A stretch of 64,000 bases of DNA from Lacibacter cauensis (GCF_007830055.1 NZ_VLLE01000005.1:613717-677716); one strand, 5' to 3'; positions 18,081 to 27,985 are shown, counted from the first letter of the stretch. Numbers and translations are program-made. The notes: generated by a model not told the origin, from the sequence alone.

Positions 18081-21077
18081 ATGACAAGAGAAACTCTCCG
18101 GGTTCTTGTCTTGTTTGTATTTGGTATGCTTTCCTTCGCCTTTGCCGATGCACAAACGGTAAGCGGAAAGATTACCTCACAAACAGGAGAACCCCAGCCT
18201 TTTGCTACTGTACAGGTAAAAGGTACACAAACCATTACTACTGCAGATGCCCAGGGAAATTATTCCATTAAAGCCAAACAAGGCGATGTTTTAGTGTTTA
18301 CAAGTACTTCTTTTGAGGCAAAAGAAGTTACTGTTGAAGGCAGTGTAATGAATGTAACTGTTAATGCAATTGTTAATGCACTGAAAGAAGTGATTGTAAC
18401 CGGTTACACCGCACGTTCAAAACGTTCGAACATAGGTTCGGCATCCACTGTTGTAATTGACGACATCCGCACACAACCCATTGCATCGTTCGATCAGATT
18501 TTGCAGGGACAGGCTCCCGGTTTAAATGTAAAAACAGGATCGGGACAACCGGGGCGTAATGCCGATGTAATTATTCGTGGACGTACATCTGTAAACGGAT
18601 CGGTAGAGCCGTTATACATTGTTGATGGTGTGGAAGTACGGCCCGGCGATTTCAGTACGATGAACCAAGGCGATTTTGAAAGTGTAACGGTGTTGAAAGA
18701 TGCAGCATCAACTGCTATTTACGGTTCTCGTGCTGCAAATGGTGTGATCGTTGTTACAACTAAAAAAGGTAAAAGCGGTAAAGTACGTTTTGCTTACGAT
18801 GGGCAATTTGGTATTTCAATGCTTCCGGAAAATAAACTGAAGCTGATGAATACACAGGAGAAGCTCGATTTTGAAATGAACATTGCCGGTAACCCATGGG
18901 GTTGGTCTGCTGCAGATGTAACTGCACTCAGCCAGATTAATACCAATTGGAATGATTTTGTTTTCCAGGATGGCAAAATGCAATCGCATCAGTTAAGTGC
19001 AAGTGGCGGTACTGATAAAACCACGTTTTATACTTCATTCAGTTATTTCGACCAGGAAGGTGTTACCATTAACACCGGTTTAAAACGTTACAATGGTCGT
19101 TTGAATTTATCGCACAGCGAACGCAACGTTAAGTTTGGTGTAAATCTCGCCGGTGGTTGGTCCAACTTCCGGGGAACTTTTGAAGGCGACCAGAGTGTTG
19201 GTTCTCCATTGAACACTGTATTATGGGCATTGCCTTACGAAAAAGCATACAACGATGATGGTACGTATGCAGGCTCTGTGCAGTTTCCATTCTGGTTAAA
19301 CCCAGTTGAAGAACTGAAAGAGAACGGCGATAACAGCTGGCAATTGAAATCGACAGGTAATGTATTTCTCGAATACAAATTACCATGGATCAAAAACTTA
19401 ACCTACCGTTTTAATGCGGGTGGTGACTATTCGCAGTTTGAAGGTTTTTCCATTACTAAAAAAGGAACACAGGCAGCTGAGCAAAACGGTGCAATCGGAA
19501 GTGGTTTGTCTGTTGATGGTTCTGTTGGAAGAAGTTTAGATCGTCGTTTCCGTTCAACCATCACCAACAGTCTTACTCACAAAGCAAGCTTTGGTGCAAA
19601 TGGCGAACATGAATTAACAACATCTGTATATACGGAGTATATCCGTCGCAGAGGCAGAAGCTTTAACTATACAGGTTTTGGTTTATTACTGCCGTTCGAT
19701 AATGAAGCAGGGCTTGTTGCAGGTACTGCAGCCAACGGATACATTCCGATTGTTGGTGGTGGTTTCCCCGAAAACAGTTCTTTGCTTTCCTATTTCGGTA
19801 CTGCAGATTATGCATTTAAAAACAGATACTTTGTTACACTCTCCGGAAGAACGGATGGTTCATCACGCCTTAGTCCGAAAAACCGTTGGACACAATACGG
19901 TTCCATTGGTGCAGGTTGGTTAATTTCTGATGAAAGCTTCTTCAAAGTAGATGCTATCAATTACCTGAAACTGCGTGCAAGTTTTGGTGCAGTAGGTAAC
20001 CAAAACGGTATTGGTGAATTCCCATACATTCAACAGTATGGCCGTGGTACTTATGGCGGACAAGGTACATTAAACATCAGCCGTTTAGGTAATGCTGATC
20101 TTACATGGGAAAAACGCAGAACTGCAAACGTTGCTGTTGAAGTAGAATTGCTGAAGAGCCGTATTAAAACAACCGTTGAGTATTATAACAGCTTAACAAC
20201 CGGTTTATATTTTGAGCCAACAGTTCCTGCAACCAGTGGTGGTAACAGAACCATTCTTGCAAACAACGGCAGTATGGAAAACCAGGGTATTGAAGTAAGC
20301 TTATCTTTCCGAATTATAGATGCGAAGAGTTTTAAATGGAATGTTGATGCAAACTATGCATACAATAAGAACACCATTAAATCATTACCGGACAACCAGG
20401 ACTTCCAGTTGTACAAGAGTTTCCAGGCTTTACAAGTAGGTAAACCATTGAATAGTTTTTACCTCGTACAGTATGCAGGTGTTAATCCTGCAAACGGTAA
20501 TTCACAATACCTGAAAGCCGATGGTAAAACCATTACGGAAGATTATGACGCCAATGATTTGACTGTGTTGGGTACAAGTGATGCGCCGCATAACGCCGGC
20601 TTCACCAATACGTTCAACTTTAAAGGATTGGAACTCTCTGCATTCTTTGTTTATTCTGCAGGTAACTATGTGTATAACAACGCACGTTTCAATGTTGAAT
20701 ATTATCAGTACACAACATCCGGTTTTGCACGCAGCGGTTTAACTGCATGGACCACACCCGGACAAATCACCAACTTCCCACGTATCGACGAGGCAACGCA
20801 AGGACAAACAACACGTTTCCTTGAAAAAGGTGATTTCCTCCGTTTACGTAATGTGATGTTGTCGTATTCTTTACCAAAGAGTATCACACAAAAACTGAAG
20901 ATCCAGGGCTTGCGTGTATTTGCGCAGGGACAAAACCTGTACACATGGCACAAGTTCCAGGGATGGGATCCTGAAGTATCATCGGTAGTTGATGCTGATG
21001 GTGCCAACGCATCTGTAAGCGGTGCACAGTATCCGGCTTTACGTAGTGTGAACTTTGGTTTGAATTTAAATTTTTAA
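18081..21077 (+). CDS. SusC/RagA-type TonB-dependent outer-membrane transporter
   Basis: 998 residues. The signal peptide ends FAFADAQ (about residue 25). Residues 27-105 are the carboxypeptidase-D regulatory-like domain typical of SusC proteins (VSGKITSQTGEPQPFATVQV, ANGNYSI-type end). The plug domain follows, with VTGYTARSKRSNIGSAS near 110-125, APGLNVKTGSGQPG, EPLYIVDGV and TAIYGSRAANGVIVVTTKKGK. The rest is a 22-strand barrel. It imports ligands captured by the SusD lipoprotein encoded 20 bp downstream, driven by TonB-ExbBD. No glycoside hydrolase, sensor or sigma/anti-sigma gene is next to the pair, so the substrate (glycan or peptide) cannot be assigned. Confidence 0.95.
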   Translation: MTRETLRVLVLFVFGMLSFAFADAQTVSGKITSQTGEPQPFATVQVKGTQTITTADAQGNYSIKAKQGDVLVFTSTSFEAKEVTVEGSVMNVTVNAIVNALKEVIVTGYTARSKRSNIGSASTVVIDDIRTQPIASFDQILQGQAPGLNVKTGSGQPGRNADVIIRGRTSVNGSVEPLYIVDGVEVRPGDFSTMNQGDFESVTVLKDAASTAIYGSRAANGVIVVTTKKGKSGKVRFAYDGQFGISMLPENKLKLMNTQEKLDFEMNIAGNPWGWSAADVTALSQINTNWNDFVFQDGKMQSHQLSASGGTDKTTFYTSFSYFDQEGVTINTGLKRYNGRLNLSHSERNVKFGVNLAGGWSNFRGTFEGDQSVGSPLNTVLWALPYEKAYNDDGTYAGSVQFPFWLNPVEELKENGDNSWQLKSTGNVFLEYKLPWIKNLTYRFNAGGDYSQFEGFSITKKGTQAAEQNGAIGSGLSVDGSVGRSLDRRFRSTITNSLTHKASFGANGEHELTTSVYTEYIRRRGRSFNYTGFGLLLPFDNEAGLVAGTAANGYIPIVGGGFPENSSLLSYFGTADYAFKNRYFVTLSGRTDGSSRLSPKNRWTQYGSIGAGWLISDESFFKVDAINYLKLRASFGAVGNQNGIGEFPYIQQYGRGTYGGQGTLNISRLGNADLTWEKRRTANVAVEVELLKSRIKTTVEYYNSLTTGLYFEPTVPATSGGNRTILANNGSMENQGIEVSLSFRIIDAKSFKWNVDANYAYNKNTIKSLPDNQDFQLYKSFQALQVGKPLNSFYLVQYAGVNPANGNSQYLKADGKTITEDYDANDLTVLGTSDAPHNAGFTNTFNFKGLELSAFFVYSAGNYVYNNARFNVEYYQYTTSGFARSGLTAWTTPGQITNFPRIDEATQGQTTRFLEKGDFLRLRNVMLSYSLPKSITQKLKIQGLRVFAQGQNLYTWHKFQGWDPEVSSVVDADGANASVSGAQYPALRSVNFGLNLNF

Positions 21078-21097
21078 TGAACGAAATTTTTTAGGAT

Positions 21098-22534
21098 ATG
21101 AAAATAACCAAACCGTTTCTGCTGCTCATGGCCCTGTTTATTACAGGATTCATGGCGTGCAAGAAACCTTTAGATACGGTGCCCGATACTTCGCTCACCG
21201 AATTAAAAACATTTGATGATGTACGCAATGCTTTGCGTGGTGCGTACGATGGTTTTCAAAGCAATAACTATTATGGTAATCCCGGTGCTTCCGGATCGCC
21301 AAGTGGCTGGAGTGGTTTACCCGAACTGATGGGTGATGATTTTGTGGAAGCATTGGAAAGTTTGGGTAACTGGAATATTATGAGCGAAATGATTTATGCT
21401 TCAGACAACGGACAAGTTGCCGGCATCTTTATTCAGCCTTATGAAATTATTTCAAGGGTAAACAACCTGTTGAAGTATATCGATAAGTATGAAACAGGTG
21501 CAAACGCAGCTGAAGCCAAACGCATCAAAGCGCAGGCGCTTGCTATCCGTGCACATGCACATTTTGATCTGATGCGTTATTTCGCTCCCGATTTCGGTCG
21601 TAATTCAACCGCATTAGGTGTTCCTTATGTAACCATTTTCGATCCACAAAAACCGTTTGCTAATTTGCCTGCACGCAATACAGTAAAAGAAAACTATGAT
21701 GCCATCCTGAAAGATCTTGGTGATGCATTGGTTGCTTTTCGTGATGGTGGTAACACAACCGGTAACTCATCTCGCAATTATATTGACAGTGTGGTGGTGT
21801 ATGCCATGCGTGCAAGAGTGAATTATTATGCATCGCAGTGGACAGCAGTTATCAGTGATGCAAATGTTGCGTTGGGCTTACGTCCTGTTGGCTCAGCTGC
21901 AAATTATGTAGCTGCATTTTCTACTGCAGGTGAAACTGCCCCTTCAAGCGAAGTGTATTGGGCAATCCCATCCGATAATGCGTTGCGTCCGGGTGCAGCT
22001 ATAAGCGGAGCAAGCCCCAACTACCGTGTAACTTCAGCTATGACGGCTGTATTACAGGCCCAGGGTGGTGCTTATACAAATTCAGGAATCAATCGTTTTA
22101 ACCAGGCCGGACTTGGCGGTATTCAACGCACACTTTGCTGGAAGTACCCCGGTATCCGCAGCTTTAAAGTGTTTCGTGCGGGTGAATTGTTGCTGATGCG
22201 TGCAGAGGCGAAACAACGTACAAGCGATGCTACGGCAATTGACGATTTGAACCTGCTGCGTACAAACAGAGATGTAGCAACAGGCAGCGAAACCGGTGCT
22301 GCGTTGCTTGATGCAATTTTATTACAACGCCGGGTGGAGTTGTTGGGCGAAGGTCATCGTTGGTTCGATCTGCGCCGAACAACCAAAACCATTGTTCGTA
22401 ACGAATGTGGTGTTGCAGGTGGTTCACGTGCATCGAACTGCACCATCACGTCTACATCACGGGCATGGACATTCCCGATTCCGTTCAACGAAATCAAAGT
22501 CAATCCGAACCTTGTACAGAACCAGGGTTATTAA
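21098..22534 (+). CDS. SusD/RagB nutrient-binding outer-membrane lipoprotein
   Basis: 478 residues with lipoprotein signal TGFMAC (Cys about 21) and the usual KKPLDTVPDTSLTELKTFDD start of SusD proteins. Helical TPR-type segments (AEAKRIKAQALAIRAHAHFDLMRYFA) and the C-terminal RagB signature (LLMRAEAKQRTSDATAIDDLN, RRVELLGEGHRWFDLRRT, FPIPFNEIKVNPNLVQN) are all present. It forms the lid of the adjacent SusC barrel at the cell surface. The two genes form an operon closed by a strong terminator. Confidence 0.95.
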   Translation: MKITKPFLLLMALFITGFMACKKPLDTVPDTSLTELKTFDDVRNALRGAYDGFQSNNYYGNPGASGSPSGWSGLPELMGDDFVEALESLGNWNIMSEMIYASDNGQVAGIFIQPYEIISRVNNLLKYIDKYETGANAAEAKRIKAQALAIRAHAHFDLMRYFAPDFGRNSTALGVPYVTIFDPQKPFANLPARNTVKENYDAILKDLGDALVAFRDGGNTTGNSSRNYIDSVVVYAMRARVNYYASQWTAVISDANVALGLRPVGSAANYVAAFSTAGETAPSSEVYWAIPSDNALRPGAAISGASPNYRVTSAMTAVLQAQGGAYTNSGINRFNQAGLGGIQRTLCWKYPGIRSFKVFRAGELLLMRAEAKQRTSDATAIDDLNLLRTNRDVATGSETGAALLDAILLQRRVELLGEGHRWFDLRRTTKTIVRNECGVAGGSRASNCTITSTSRAWTFPIPFNEIKVNPNLVQNQGY

Positions 22535-22550
22535 TGAATGATGTTAACAG

Positions 22551-22586
22551 AAAAAGCTGTTCAGTTATTTACTGAACAGCTTTTTT
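22551..22586. terminator. Bidirectional terminator after susD
   Basis: A perfect 15-bp stem AAAAAGCTGTTCAGT / ACTGAACAGCTTTTT with a TATTT loop lies between convergent genes. Its right arm overlaps the stop codon of the minus-strand gene. Confidence 0.88.
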
Positions 22587-22887
22587 ATTGCTCATCTTTT
22601 TCGTGATGCGTTAATTCGTTCTGCATCACTTCTTCAATTTTTTCGTGCAGTACCTGTGCCGAAGCATGCACCCAGTCGGGGAGTTCGGTAATTTCTTCGG
22701 CTATCTTCCAGCCATAATCATCCCTGTGCATTTTAAAGAGTAAACGGTTGCCTCGTTCATCTGCAACATCAACACTGAAAAAGCCTTCCTGCAGCCCACC
22801 GAGTTTGCGAAAGTTGAATTCACGTAAGCGCCCGTCTGCTTTAATTAAACGGGTGAACTGAATGTTTTTTGTTACCTGTAGTTTCAT
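22585..22887 (-). CDS. Small conserved-looking cytosolic protein
   Basis: 100 residues, no signal peptide. It starts MKLQVTKNIQFTRLIKADG and reads as a compact alpha/beta protein (FFSVDVADERGNRLLFKMHRD, then PDWVHASAQVLHEKIEEVMQNEL helix). Base composition matches its neighbours, the start is well placed, and the stop overlaps a terminator stem, so it is probably a real gene. I do not recognise the family. Confidence 0.65.
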   Translation of the reverse strand: MKLQVTKNIQFTRLIKADGRLREFNFRKLGGLQEGFFSVDVADERGNRLLFKMHRDDYGWKIAEEITELPDWVHASAQVLHEKIEEVMQNELTHHEKDEQ

Positions 22888-23024
22888 CTGTAAGTAAGTT
22901 TTTTAGTTGTGTGTACGTTTACAGATGCGGATATGGGAACAGATGCAAAAGCAAATCTCGTGCACAAGTTGATTTTTGTGGAAAACTTAAAGGATGAATG
23001 TATGCCTGCAGAAGCTGGATGCGA

Positions 23025-23663
23025 TCAATCCTTAATCACTTTCGCTTCTTTAATGAGGTCGATCTGCGGAAATTTATTGATGAACCATTTGTTGCCTTTG
23101 AAGTAAATGGTATCGGCCGGCTTCATCGCATCGTTGCCATAGCCTGAAAAGAATTGACGCACTACATCCATACCGCTGATGACTTTTGCAAACGGCACAA
23201 ACCCTTTTACGCCGCCTGCATTCAAGGTGTCGTAGCTGAGATTGTTGCGGAGATTAATGAAGATGGATGTTTTGCGGGTGTTGGGTGCACCACGTGAAAA
23301 ACAAATGGTGCTGTCGGTATTGGATGCAACCACGGGTTCGTCTTTTAAATTTTTACCCTGCCAGAAAATATTCTTCTGTTTGTCTTCGCTAACGCCAAAC
23401 TGTACCAGAAAATCTTTTACCACACGAAAGATAACGGTGTTGTTGTAATAACCGCTACGGATAAGCTGGTAAAAACGATCGGCACCTAACGGCGACCAGC
23501 TGCGGTACACTTCAACAGTAAAATTGCCTTTGGTTGTTACAAACTCTGCTTTGAATGTTTCAGGTGCTTTTAGTTTTAAGAGATTGGCATCTGTTTTCAA
23601 AACCTGTGCCTGGGTTTGCACAAGCAGTAGTGAGGCGAATACAAAAAACGAGAACGATTTCAT
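23025..23663 (-). CDS. Cyclophilin-type peptidyl-prolyl isomerase, exported
   Basis: 212 residues with a signal peptide ending VQTQAQ (about 20). The cyclophilin core follows: TTKGNFTVEVYRSWSPLGADRFYQLIRSGYYNNTVIFRVVKDF near 44-86 (the residues for proline binding and catalysis are in the FRV segment), then SIFINLRNN and VPFAKVISGMDVV near 135-170. It catalyses cis-trans isomerisation of X-Pro bonds and would assist folding of envelope proteins in the periplasm. The short C-terminal tail is basic. Confidence 0.92.
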   Translation of the reverse strand: MKSFSFFVFASLLLVQTQAQVLKTDANLLKLKAPETFKAEFVTTKGNFTVEVYRSWSPLGADRFYQLIRSGYYNNTVIFRVVKDFLVQFGVSEDKQKNIFWQGKNLKDEPVVASNTDSTICFSRGAPNTRKTSIFINLRNNLSYDTLNAGGVKGFVPFAKVISGMDVVRQFFSGYGNDAMKPADTIYFKGNKWFINKFPQIDLIKEAKVIKD

Positions 23664-23716
23664 GTTGAACAGTTGATGCTGAAAATTACAAAGCTTTCAC
23701 TAAACTGCTTGTAATA

Positions 23717-23752
23717 AAAAATCCTCACAGTTTAGCTGTGAGGATTTTCTTT
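23717..23752 (-). terminator. Hairpin upstream of the cyclophilin gene
   Basis: ATCCTCACAG / CTGTGAGGAT with a TTTAG loop, with A-rich and T-rich flanks on either side, so it could end minus-strand transcription arriving from the M14 peptidase gene. It is followed by copies of a CTTTGTG word repeat. Confidence 0.7.
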
Positions 23753-23861
23753 GTGTATTCGGTGAAAACCTTTGTGATCTTTGTGCTACATATTAGTTAC
23801 ACGAAGAAAACAAAGGATGCACAAAGCAATCGAAGAGATTCCATACTTCATACTTTATACT

Positions 23862-25598
23862 TTATTTCTTTGCAACACCACCTTTCTTACTATCTACACT
23901 GATGCTGTATTTGCTGCTGCCTTGCACGACCCAACGAACGGTAACAGTCGATAAGCCCGGAATATTCGCTACTTCAATTTTCTCAGGATTGCTTGTTTGT
24001 TCTATTGTGATGTTGAGATCTGCATTTTCAACGATCATGCCTGCCACCACTTTTGCACCGCTGATCGAAATATAATCAGGACGCTCAATTTTATATTTCA
24101 GATCATGACTGCTGTGTGTGGGCATAATGCGGCTGTTGGAAATAACAGCTGTTACTTCTTTCAATCCATTGCCCAGGTCTTTTTCTGTAACGGTATCAAC
24201 ATTCAGCAACGGTGTGTGATACGCATGGTAAATGGTAAATGCCATGTTACGGTGTGCATCGCTCTCTAACAAAAAGCCGGGATGTGCACGACCAAAATTT
24301 TTCTTGAAACCGCCAATTTCAATTTTACCGTATTGCGGATGATCGTATTCATGCCAGTCAACAAACGCATCTTTAAACAAAAGGTATGTATCAAAGTTGA
24401 AATTGGTATTATCCTGCGGGTTACGTGTTGCATCTTTGTTGAACATCAGATACGGTGTCCACAATTCGTTTGAATACGTATAGATACCACGACCGCCATA
24501 AAACCAATCCAACTCTCCACCATAAGCAGGGTAGAGATCTTTATGTACAACGAGGTAACGATAGCCGGGAATCAACTCTTCACCTTTCTTAGCAATAATA
24601 TCGTACACCTGTATGTCTTGTGGATTATATGTCACCTGGTCTGTTGGATCACCGGGGCCACGCAAGATCATACCGCCTGCATTGTGATACGATTGTGCAC
24701 CTGCAATGTTCGGATGCTTCATTACAAAATCCATCACTGCTCTTGTTTCGGGTAAGGAGAACGGATACTTGTACGCACCATTCTGGATGTAGTTGGGTTG
24801 CCATCCCCAGCCCCAGTCACGGTTTGGATCGTATTGAAACGTGTAGCCATCTTCATTCACTACGCCATCACCATCATCATCTTTTCCTTCTAATCCAAGC
24901 AATTCGTAATCGCCTTTTTCATCGGGTCCCACCTGTATCATCCGGCGAGGATCTGATGGATCAACACGGTAACGACCGGTTGCACTTTTGCGACGCATCA
25001 ATAAAATTTCATTGTCTTTATCCAGGTCGTCATAACCATCTTCGTCCACCAAACCATCACGATCGTTATCTACAGGTATCACACCCGAACGTGGCGTGCT
25101 GCCGGTGTTGGGTTCGTGAAAATAACTGTCACGACCATCGGGGTTAATGGTTGGAACGATATAAAAAACTTTATCAGCCAACAGCTCTTTAATAAAGCGT
25201 GTGTCTTTAAACGATTCGGTTAAATACCATGCTGTGTATAACGAAAACTCTGCGCCCTGTACTTCGTTGGAGTGAATATTGCCATCGATATACATGCCCG
25301 GTTTCTGATCGGGGTTTCCTTTTTTGAAATCGGTAATGGTAAGGCACCAGATATCACGACCTTTAAACGATTTGCCGATGGATTGCAGTTTCGCTAATTC
25401 AGGATGTGCCGCTGCGATCTTCCTGCAGATTTCGGTAATGCCAGCATGATCGTAATAACGGTTCCAGCTAACCGCAACTTTCGGATTAGCCGGCGAGCCT
25501 GCAGCTTTAAAAATCTGATCAGCATTTTGTGCAGTAGCAAACAACGATGAAATACTGAATGCAGTTGCAGCGATATATTGTTTGAATGAATGTTTCAT
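23862..25598 (-). CDS. M14 family zinc carboxypeptidase, exported, catalytic residues intact
   Basis: 578 residues from ATG 25598, which gives the signal peptide ending FATAQ. An in-frame ATG at 25622 overlaps the upstream stop as TAATG and would add eight residues, so coupling is possible. The M14 zinc site is complete: NIHSNEVQG (His109, Glu112), SYHNAGG for the third ligand and NELW for the catalytic Glu. An insertion near 165-265 holds two calcium-loop-like Asp runs (DNDRDGLVDEDG and DDDGDGVVNEDG). A beta domain closes the protein. It likely trims peptides in the periplasm or outside the cell. The preceding gene encodes a dead paralogue. Confidence 0.92.
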   Translation of the reverse strand: MKHSFKQYIAATAFSISSLFATAQNADQIFKAAGSPANPKVAVSWNRYYDHAGITEICRKIAAAHPELAKLQSIGKSFKGRDIWCLTITDFKKGNPDQKPGMYIDGNIHSNEVQGAEFSLYTAWYLTESFKDTRFIKELLADKVFYIVPTINPDGRDSYFHEPNTGSTPRSGVIPVDNDRDGLVDEDGYDDLDKDNEILLMRRKSATGRYRVDPSDPRRMIQVGPDEKGDYELLGLEGKDDDGDGVVNEDGYTFQYDPNRDWGWGWQPNYIQNGAYKYPFSLPETRAVMDFVMKHPNIAGAQSYHNAGGMILRGPGDPTDQVTYNPQDIQVYDIIAKKGEELIPGYRYLVVHKDLYPAYGGELDWFYGGRGIYTYSNELWTPYLMFNKDATRNPQDNTNFNFDTYLLFKDAFVDWHEYDHPQYGKIEIGGFKKNFGRAHPGFLLESDAHRNMAFTIYHAYHTPLLNVDTVTEKDLGNGLKEVTAVISNSRIMPTHSSHDLKYKIERPDYISISGAKVVAGMIVENADLNITIEQTSNPEKIEVANIPGLSTVTVRWVVQGSSKYSISVDSKKGGVAKK

Positions 25599-25621
25599 TG
25601 TTTTCTTGTTTGGAGTGAACA

Positions 25622-27259
25622 TTAAAGTGTAACCTCAATGGTTTTTGTTCCGGTGGTTGGACTTCCTGCTTCGATGGTAATTTTGCCACTTCCTTTAATC
25701 AGCCAGCTCAGTTGCTTGGAACTGTAACCTTCCAATGCATTCAACAGTTGAATTTTCTTTCCGCTGATGATGGATTGTGTGCTGTTGTTGTTCACTTTTA
25801 CATTGATGCGTTTTACCCAGTAACTGCGTTCGCCTAATTTGGAGTGCGAGGGCAATGCAGCTTTATTGATTACATCCAGCGTAATTCTTGTTAAGCCGTT
25901 GGCCAGTTTTTCTGTTTGTACATTGGTGATGTCGATCTCCGGTTGTGCAGCAGCAAGCTTTACAATGAATAAACTATGTTTCTTTACTAAATCTGGAACA
26001 AGTGCGTAGGGTGGTGTTTGAATCACAAACGGATCAACACCGCCTACTTCTACTTTTTGATTGGGAAAATCGGGATGCTGTATCGCTTTCCACTCGGTAA
26101 ACACATTGCCGATATTTTGTTGCGAAGCCCAGCGTAAGTAATTGGCTGTTGCATCTTCAACCGTAAATGCTTTTTCATTCTTTGCAGTATCGGGTTTCGT
26201 TTTGGGTACCCACCAACCCGGTGTGCTGAAACTGAAACGGCCATAGTGATAATACCCCCACGATAACAGATCGCCGCCGTTAACTGATGATGCTGGTGCA
26301 TCTTTCAGTCCAACAGTTTTGTTGTACAGATCGCTCACCATGCTGTTCACTTTTGTATCGGGCATTAACCAGCCGGCAAGAATGGGTGCTGTTGCTGCCT
26401 GCGGATTAAATGCATAAGGCGTACTTAAATTATTGTTGCTGCTGAAGCTGATGACTGCATACACATTGAAACGATCGAAGAGTTCATCAAGCAATGCTCT
26501 TGTTTCATTTTCACTTGCAGGAAATTCGCCGGAGCCTTGCGAGAACGATGGATGCTTAAACGTTAAGTTCTTATTAAACCATACGCCACCTTCACCATCT
26601 TCATTAAAGTTGCCGTCTTTGTCATTGTCTTTGCCTTCGGTAAAAACAAGATAGTTGCCTTTCTCGCCCTTGCTTGCATCAGCTCTGATCAACACACGTG
26701 GATCGTTTGGATGAACACGGTGCGTGCCAACAGGTGATTCAACACGCATCCAGGTGATCTTGCCGTTTCCATCCAGGTCATCGTATCCATCTTCATTACT
26801 GCTGCCATCACGGTCATCATCAGTTGAAGTAGCGTTGCCCTGGCGTTCGAAACGGAGTGATGCAAAGTATTGTTCCATTGCATCAGGACTCATATTGGGG
26901 AAAATATAAAACGTTGTTTTGTTGAGCAGGTTTTTGATACTGTCTGTTGTAATACCCTGCATTAAACTTTCTGCAAAGCCAATGGCCAATTCGGTACTCA
27001 AAGGCATATTGCCTTCCACACCACCTACAACGGCAATCGCCGGTTTGGTTTCTGTATTGCCGGAGCCGATGGTGATTTGCCAGATGTCTTTACCTCCGTT
27101 TGTTTTCGTGAGTGATTTTACTTTCACCCATTGCGGATTTGCTTTTGTCAACGCATTGATGCGGTTGGTTTGCTGGCTGAAATTGCTGTAACCAGTTTGT
27201 GCGGAGATGCTGTTGTGACAGAGCATGCACAAAAGATAAGCACCTATTCTTTTCATCAT
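25622..27259 (-). CDS. Catalytically dead M14 peptidase paralogue, exported
   Basis: 545 residues from ATG 27259; ATG 27256 is equally possible, and an upstream extension to 27415 lacks a signal peptide. It is co-linear with the downstream M14 peptidase, including the Asp-rich loops (DDDRDGSSNEDGYDDLDGNG, DNDKDGNFNEDG), the MRVESPVGTHRVHPNDPR segment and the C-terminal beta domain. Every catalytic position has changed: HSNE is EGNM (GGVEGNMPL), the third-ligand His segment reads ISFSSNNN, and the NELW segment reads PGWW. The frame is open and the signal peptide ends SISAQ, so this is a preserved pseudoenzyme, not a decaying gene. The role may be substrate binding or regulation of its neighbour. 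Confidence 0.88.
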   Translation of the reverse strand: MMKRIGAYLLCMLCHNSISAQTGYSNFSQQTNRINALTKANPQWVKVKSLTKTNGGKDIWQITIGSGNTETKPAIAVVGGVEGNMPLSTELAIGFAESLMQGITTDSIKNLLNKTTFYIFPNMSPDAMEQYFASLRFERQGNATSTDDDRDGSSNEDGYDDLDGNGKITWMRVESPVGTHRVHPNDPRVLIRADASKGEKGNYLVFTEGKDNDKDGNFNEDGEGGVWFNKNLTFKHPSFSQGSGEFPASENETRALLDELFDRFNVYAVISFSSNNNLSTPYAFNPQAATAPILAGWLMPDTKVNSMVSDLYNKTVGLKDAPASSVNGGDLLSWGYYHYGRFSFSTPGWWVPKTKPDTAKNEKAFTVEDATANYLRWASQQNIGNVFTEWKAIQHPDFPNQKVEVGGVDPFVIQTPPYALVPDLVKKHSLFIVKLAAAQPEIDITNVQTEKLANGLTRITLDVINKAALPSHSKLGERSYWVKRINVKVNNNSTQSIISGKKIQLLNALEGYSSKQLSWLIKGSGKITIEAGSPTTGTKTIEVTL

Positions 27260-27384
27260 AACGAAATTGTTTTGGTAGCCGAATATACACAAAACAAAAG
27301 CCCGTGTTTCTGCTTTTGATGAATGGCGGAATAGGGGGATGAGGTGGGTAGGAGTTGGGGATTTGTAATTTGGGTTGCTTTGTG

Positions 27385-27984
27385 TTATCTGAACTTGGCA
27401 GAAACAGTATAGCAAACCTTTTCGTTAATGCGGTAGAAAATTTCGTTGTTTATTTTACGGGCACGGCGCAGGTTTCTCCTGTCGAGCAATACACCGTTTT
27501 CATCATAGTACTGTGGCTGCTGGTAGAATGTAAGAATGAAATATTTTTCGGGCGAGAACGGCGAAGTGCGAACGTTGTTGCGGATGCTCATAAACGTCAG
27601 CAGCTTTGCTTCTTTATCGGTATAATAATCGAGTTTGTTGATCCATGTGCATTTAATGGCTTTCATGTTTTGTAAAAGACTCATGCAGGTTGCTGCATTG
27701 TAACCATATTTTGTAAGTGTATCTGCAAAAGACGGATCTGATAAATTGAATTCATACACATAGCGGATGCTGTCTGTTTTCATTTCTGTCAATACATGCC
27801 TGAACGCACCGTCAGTAAAACCCAGCGATATTAATCGTTTAGATGTAAGCTGAGCGTACTGCTTTTCAATAGCAATGATTGCCTGCTCGTGCTGAAAATA
27901 ATAGTTACCGGGAAACTGTCTTCCTGCTCTGCATCCTGCAAGCAATGCTGCAGCAATCAACAATATGGATAGTTGTTTTGCCAT
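27385..27984 (-). CDS. Lipoprotein coupled to a papain-like protein
   Basis: 199 residues from ATG 27984, with lipoprotein signal ALLAGC (Cys about 17). The mature part is mixed alpha/beta with many Tyr and Arg (AIIAIEKQYAQLTSKRLISLG, FAYTLTKYG-like segment, LLDRRNLRRARKINNEIFY). The family is not recognised. The start codon follows the upstream stop by one base (TAACATG), so translation is almost certainly coupled to the papain-like gene, which argues for a joint function (partner, chaperone or inhibitor). Confidence 0.72.
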   Translation of the reverse strand: MAKQLSILLIAAALLAGCRAGRQFPGNYYFQHEQAIIAIEKQYAQLTSKRLISLGFTDGAFRHVLTEMKTDSIRYVYEFNLSDPSFADTLTKYGYNAATCMSLLQNMKAIKCTWINKLDYYTDKEAKLLTFMSIRNNVRTSPFSPEKYFILTFYQQPQYYDENGVLLDRRNLRRARKINNEIFYRINEKVCYTVSAKFR

Positions 27985-27985
27985 G

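Noticed and set aside
25622..27259. Dead M14 copy as a decaying pseudogene
   Set aside because: The frame is open over 545 residues with an intact signal peptide and all secondary domains, so it is better read as a functional pseudoenzyme.
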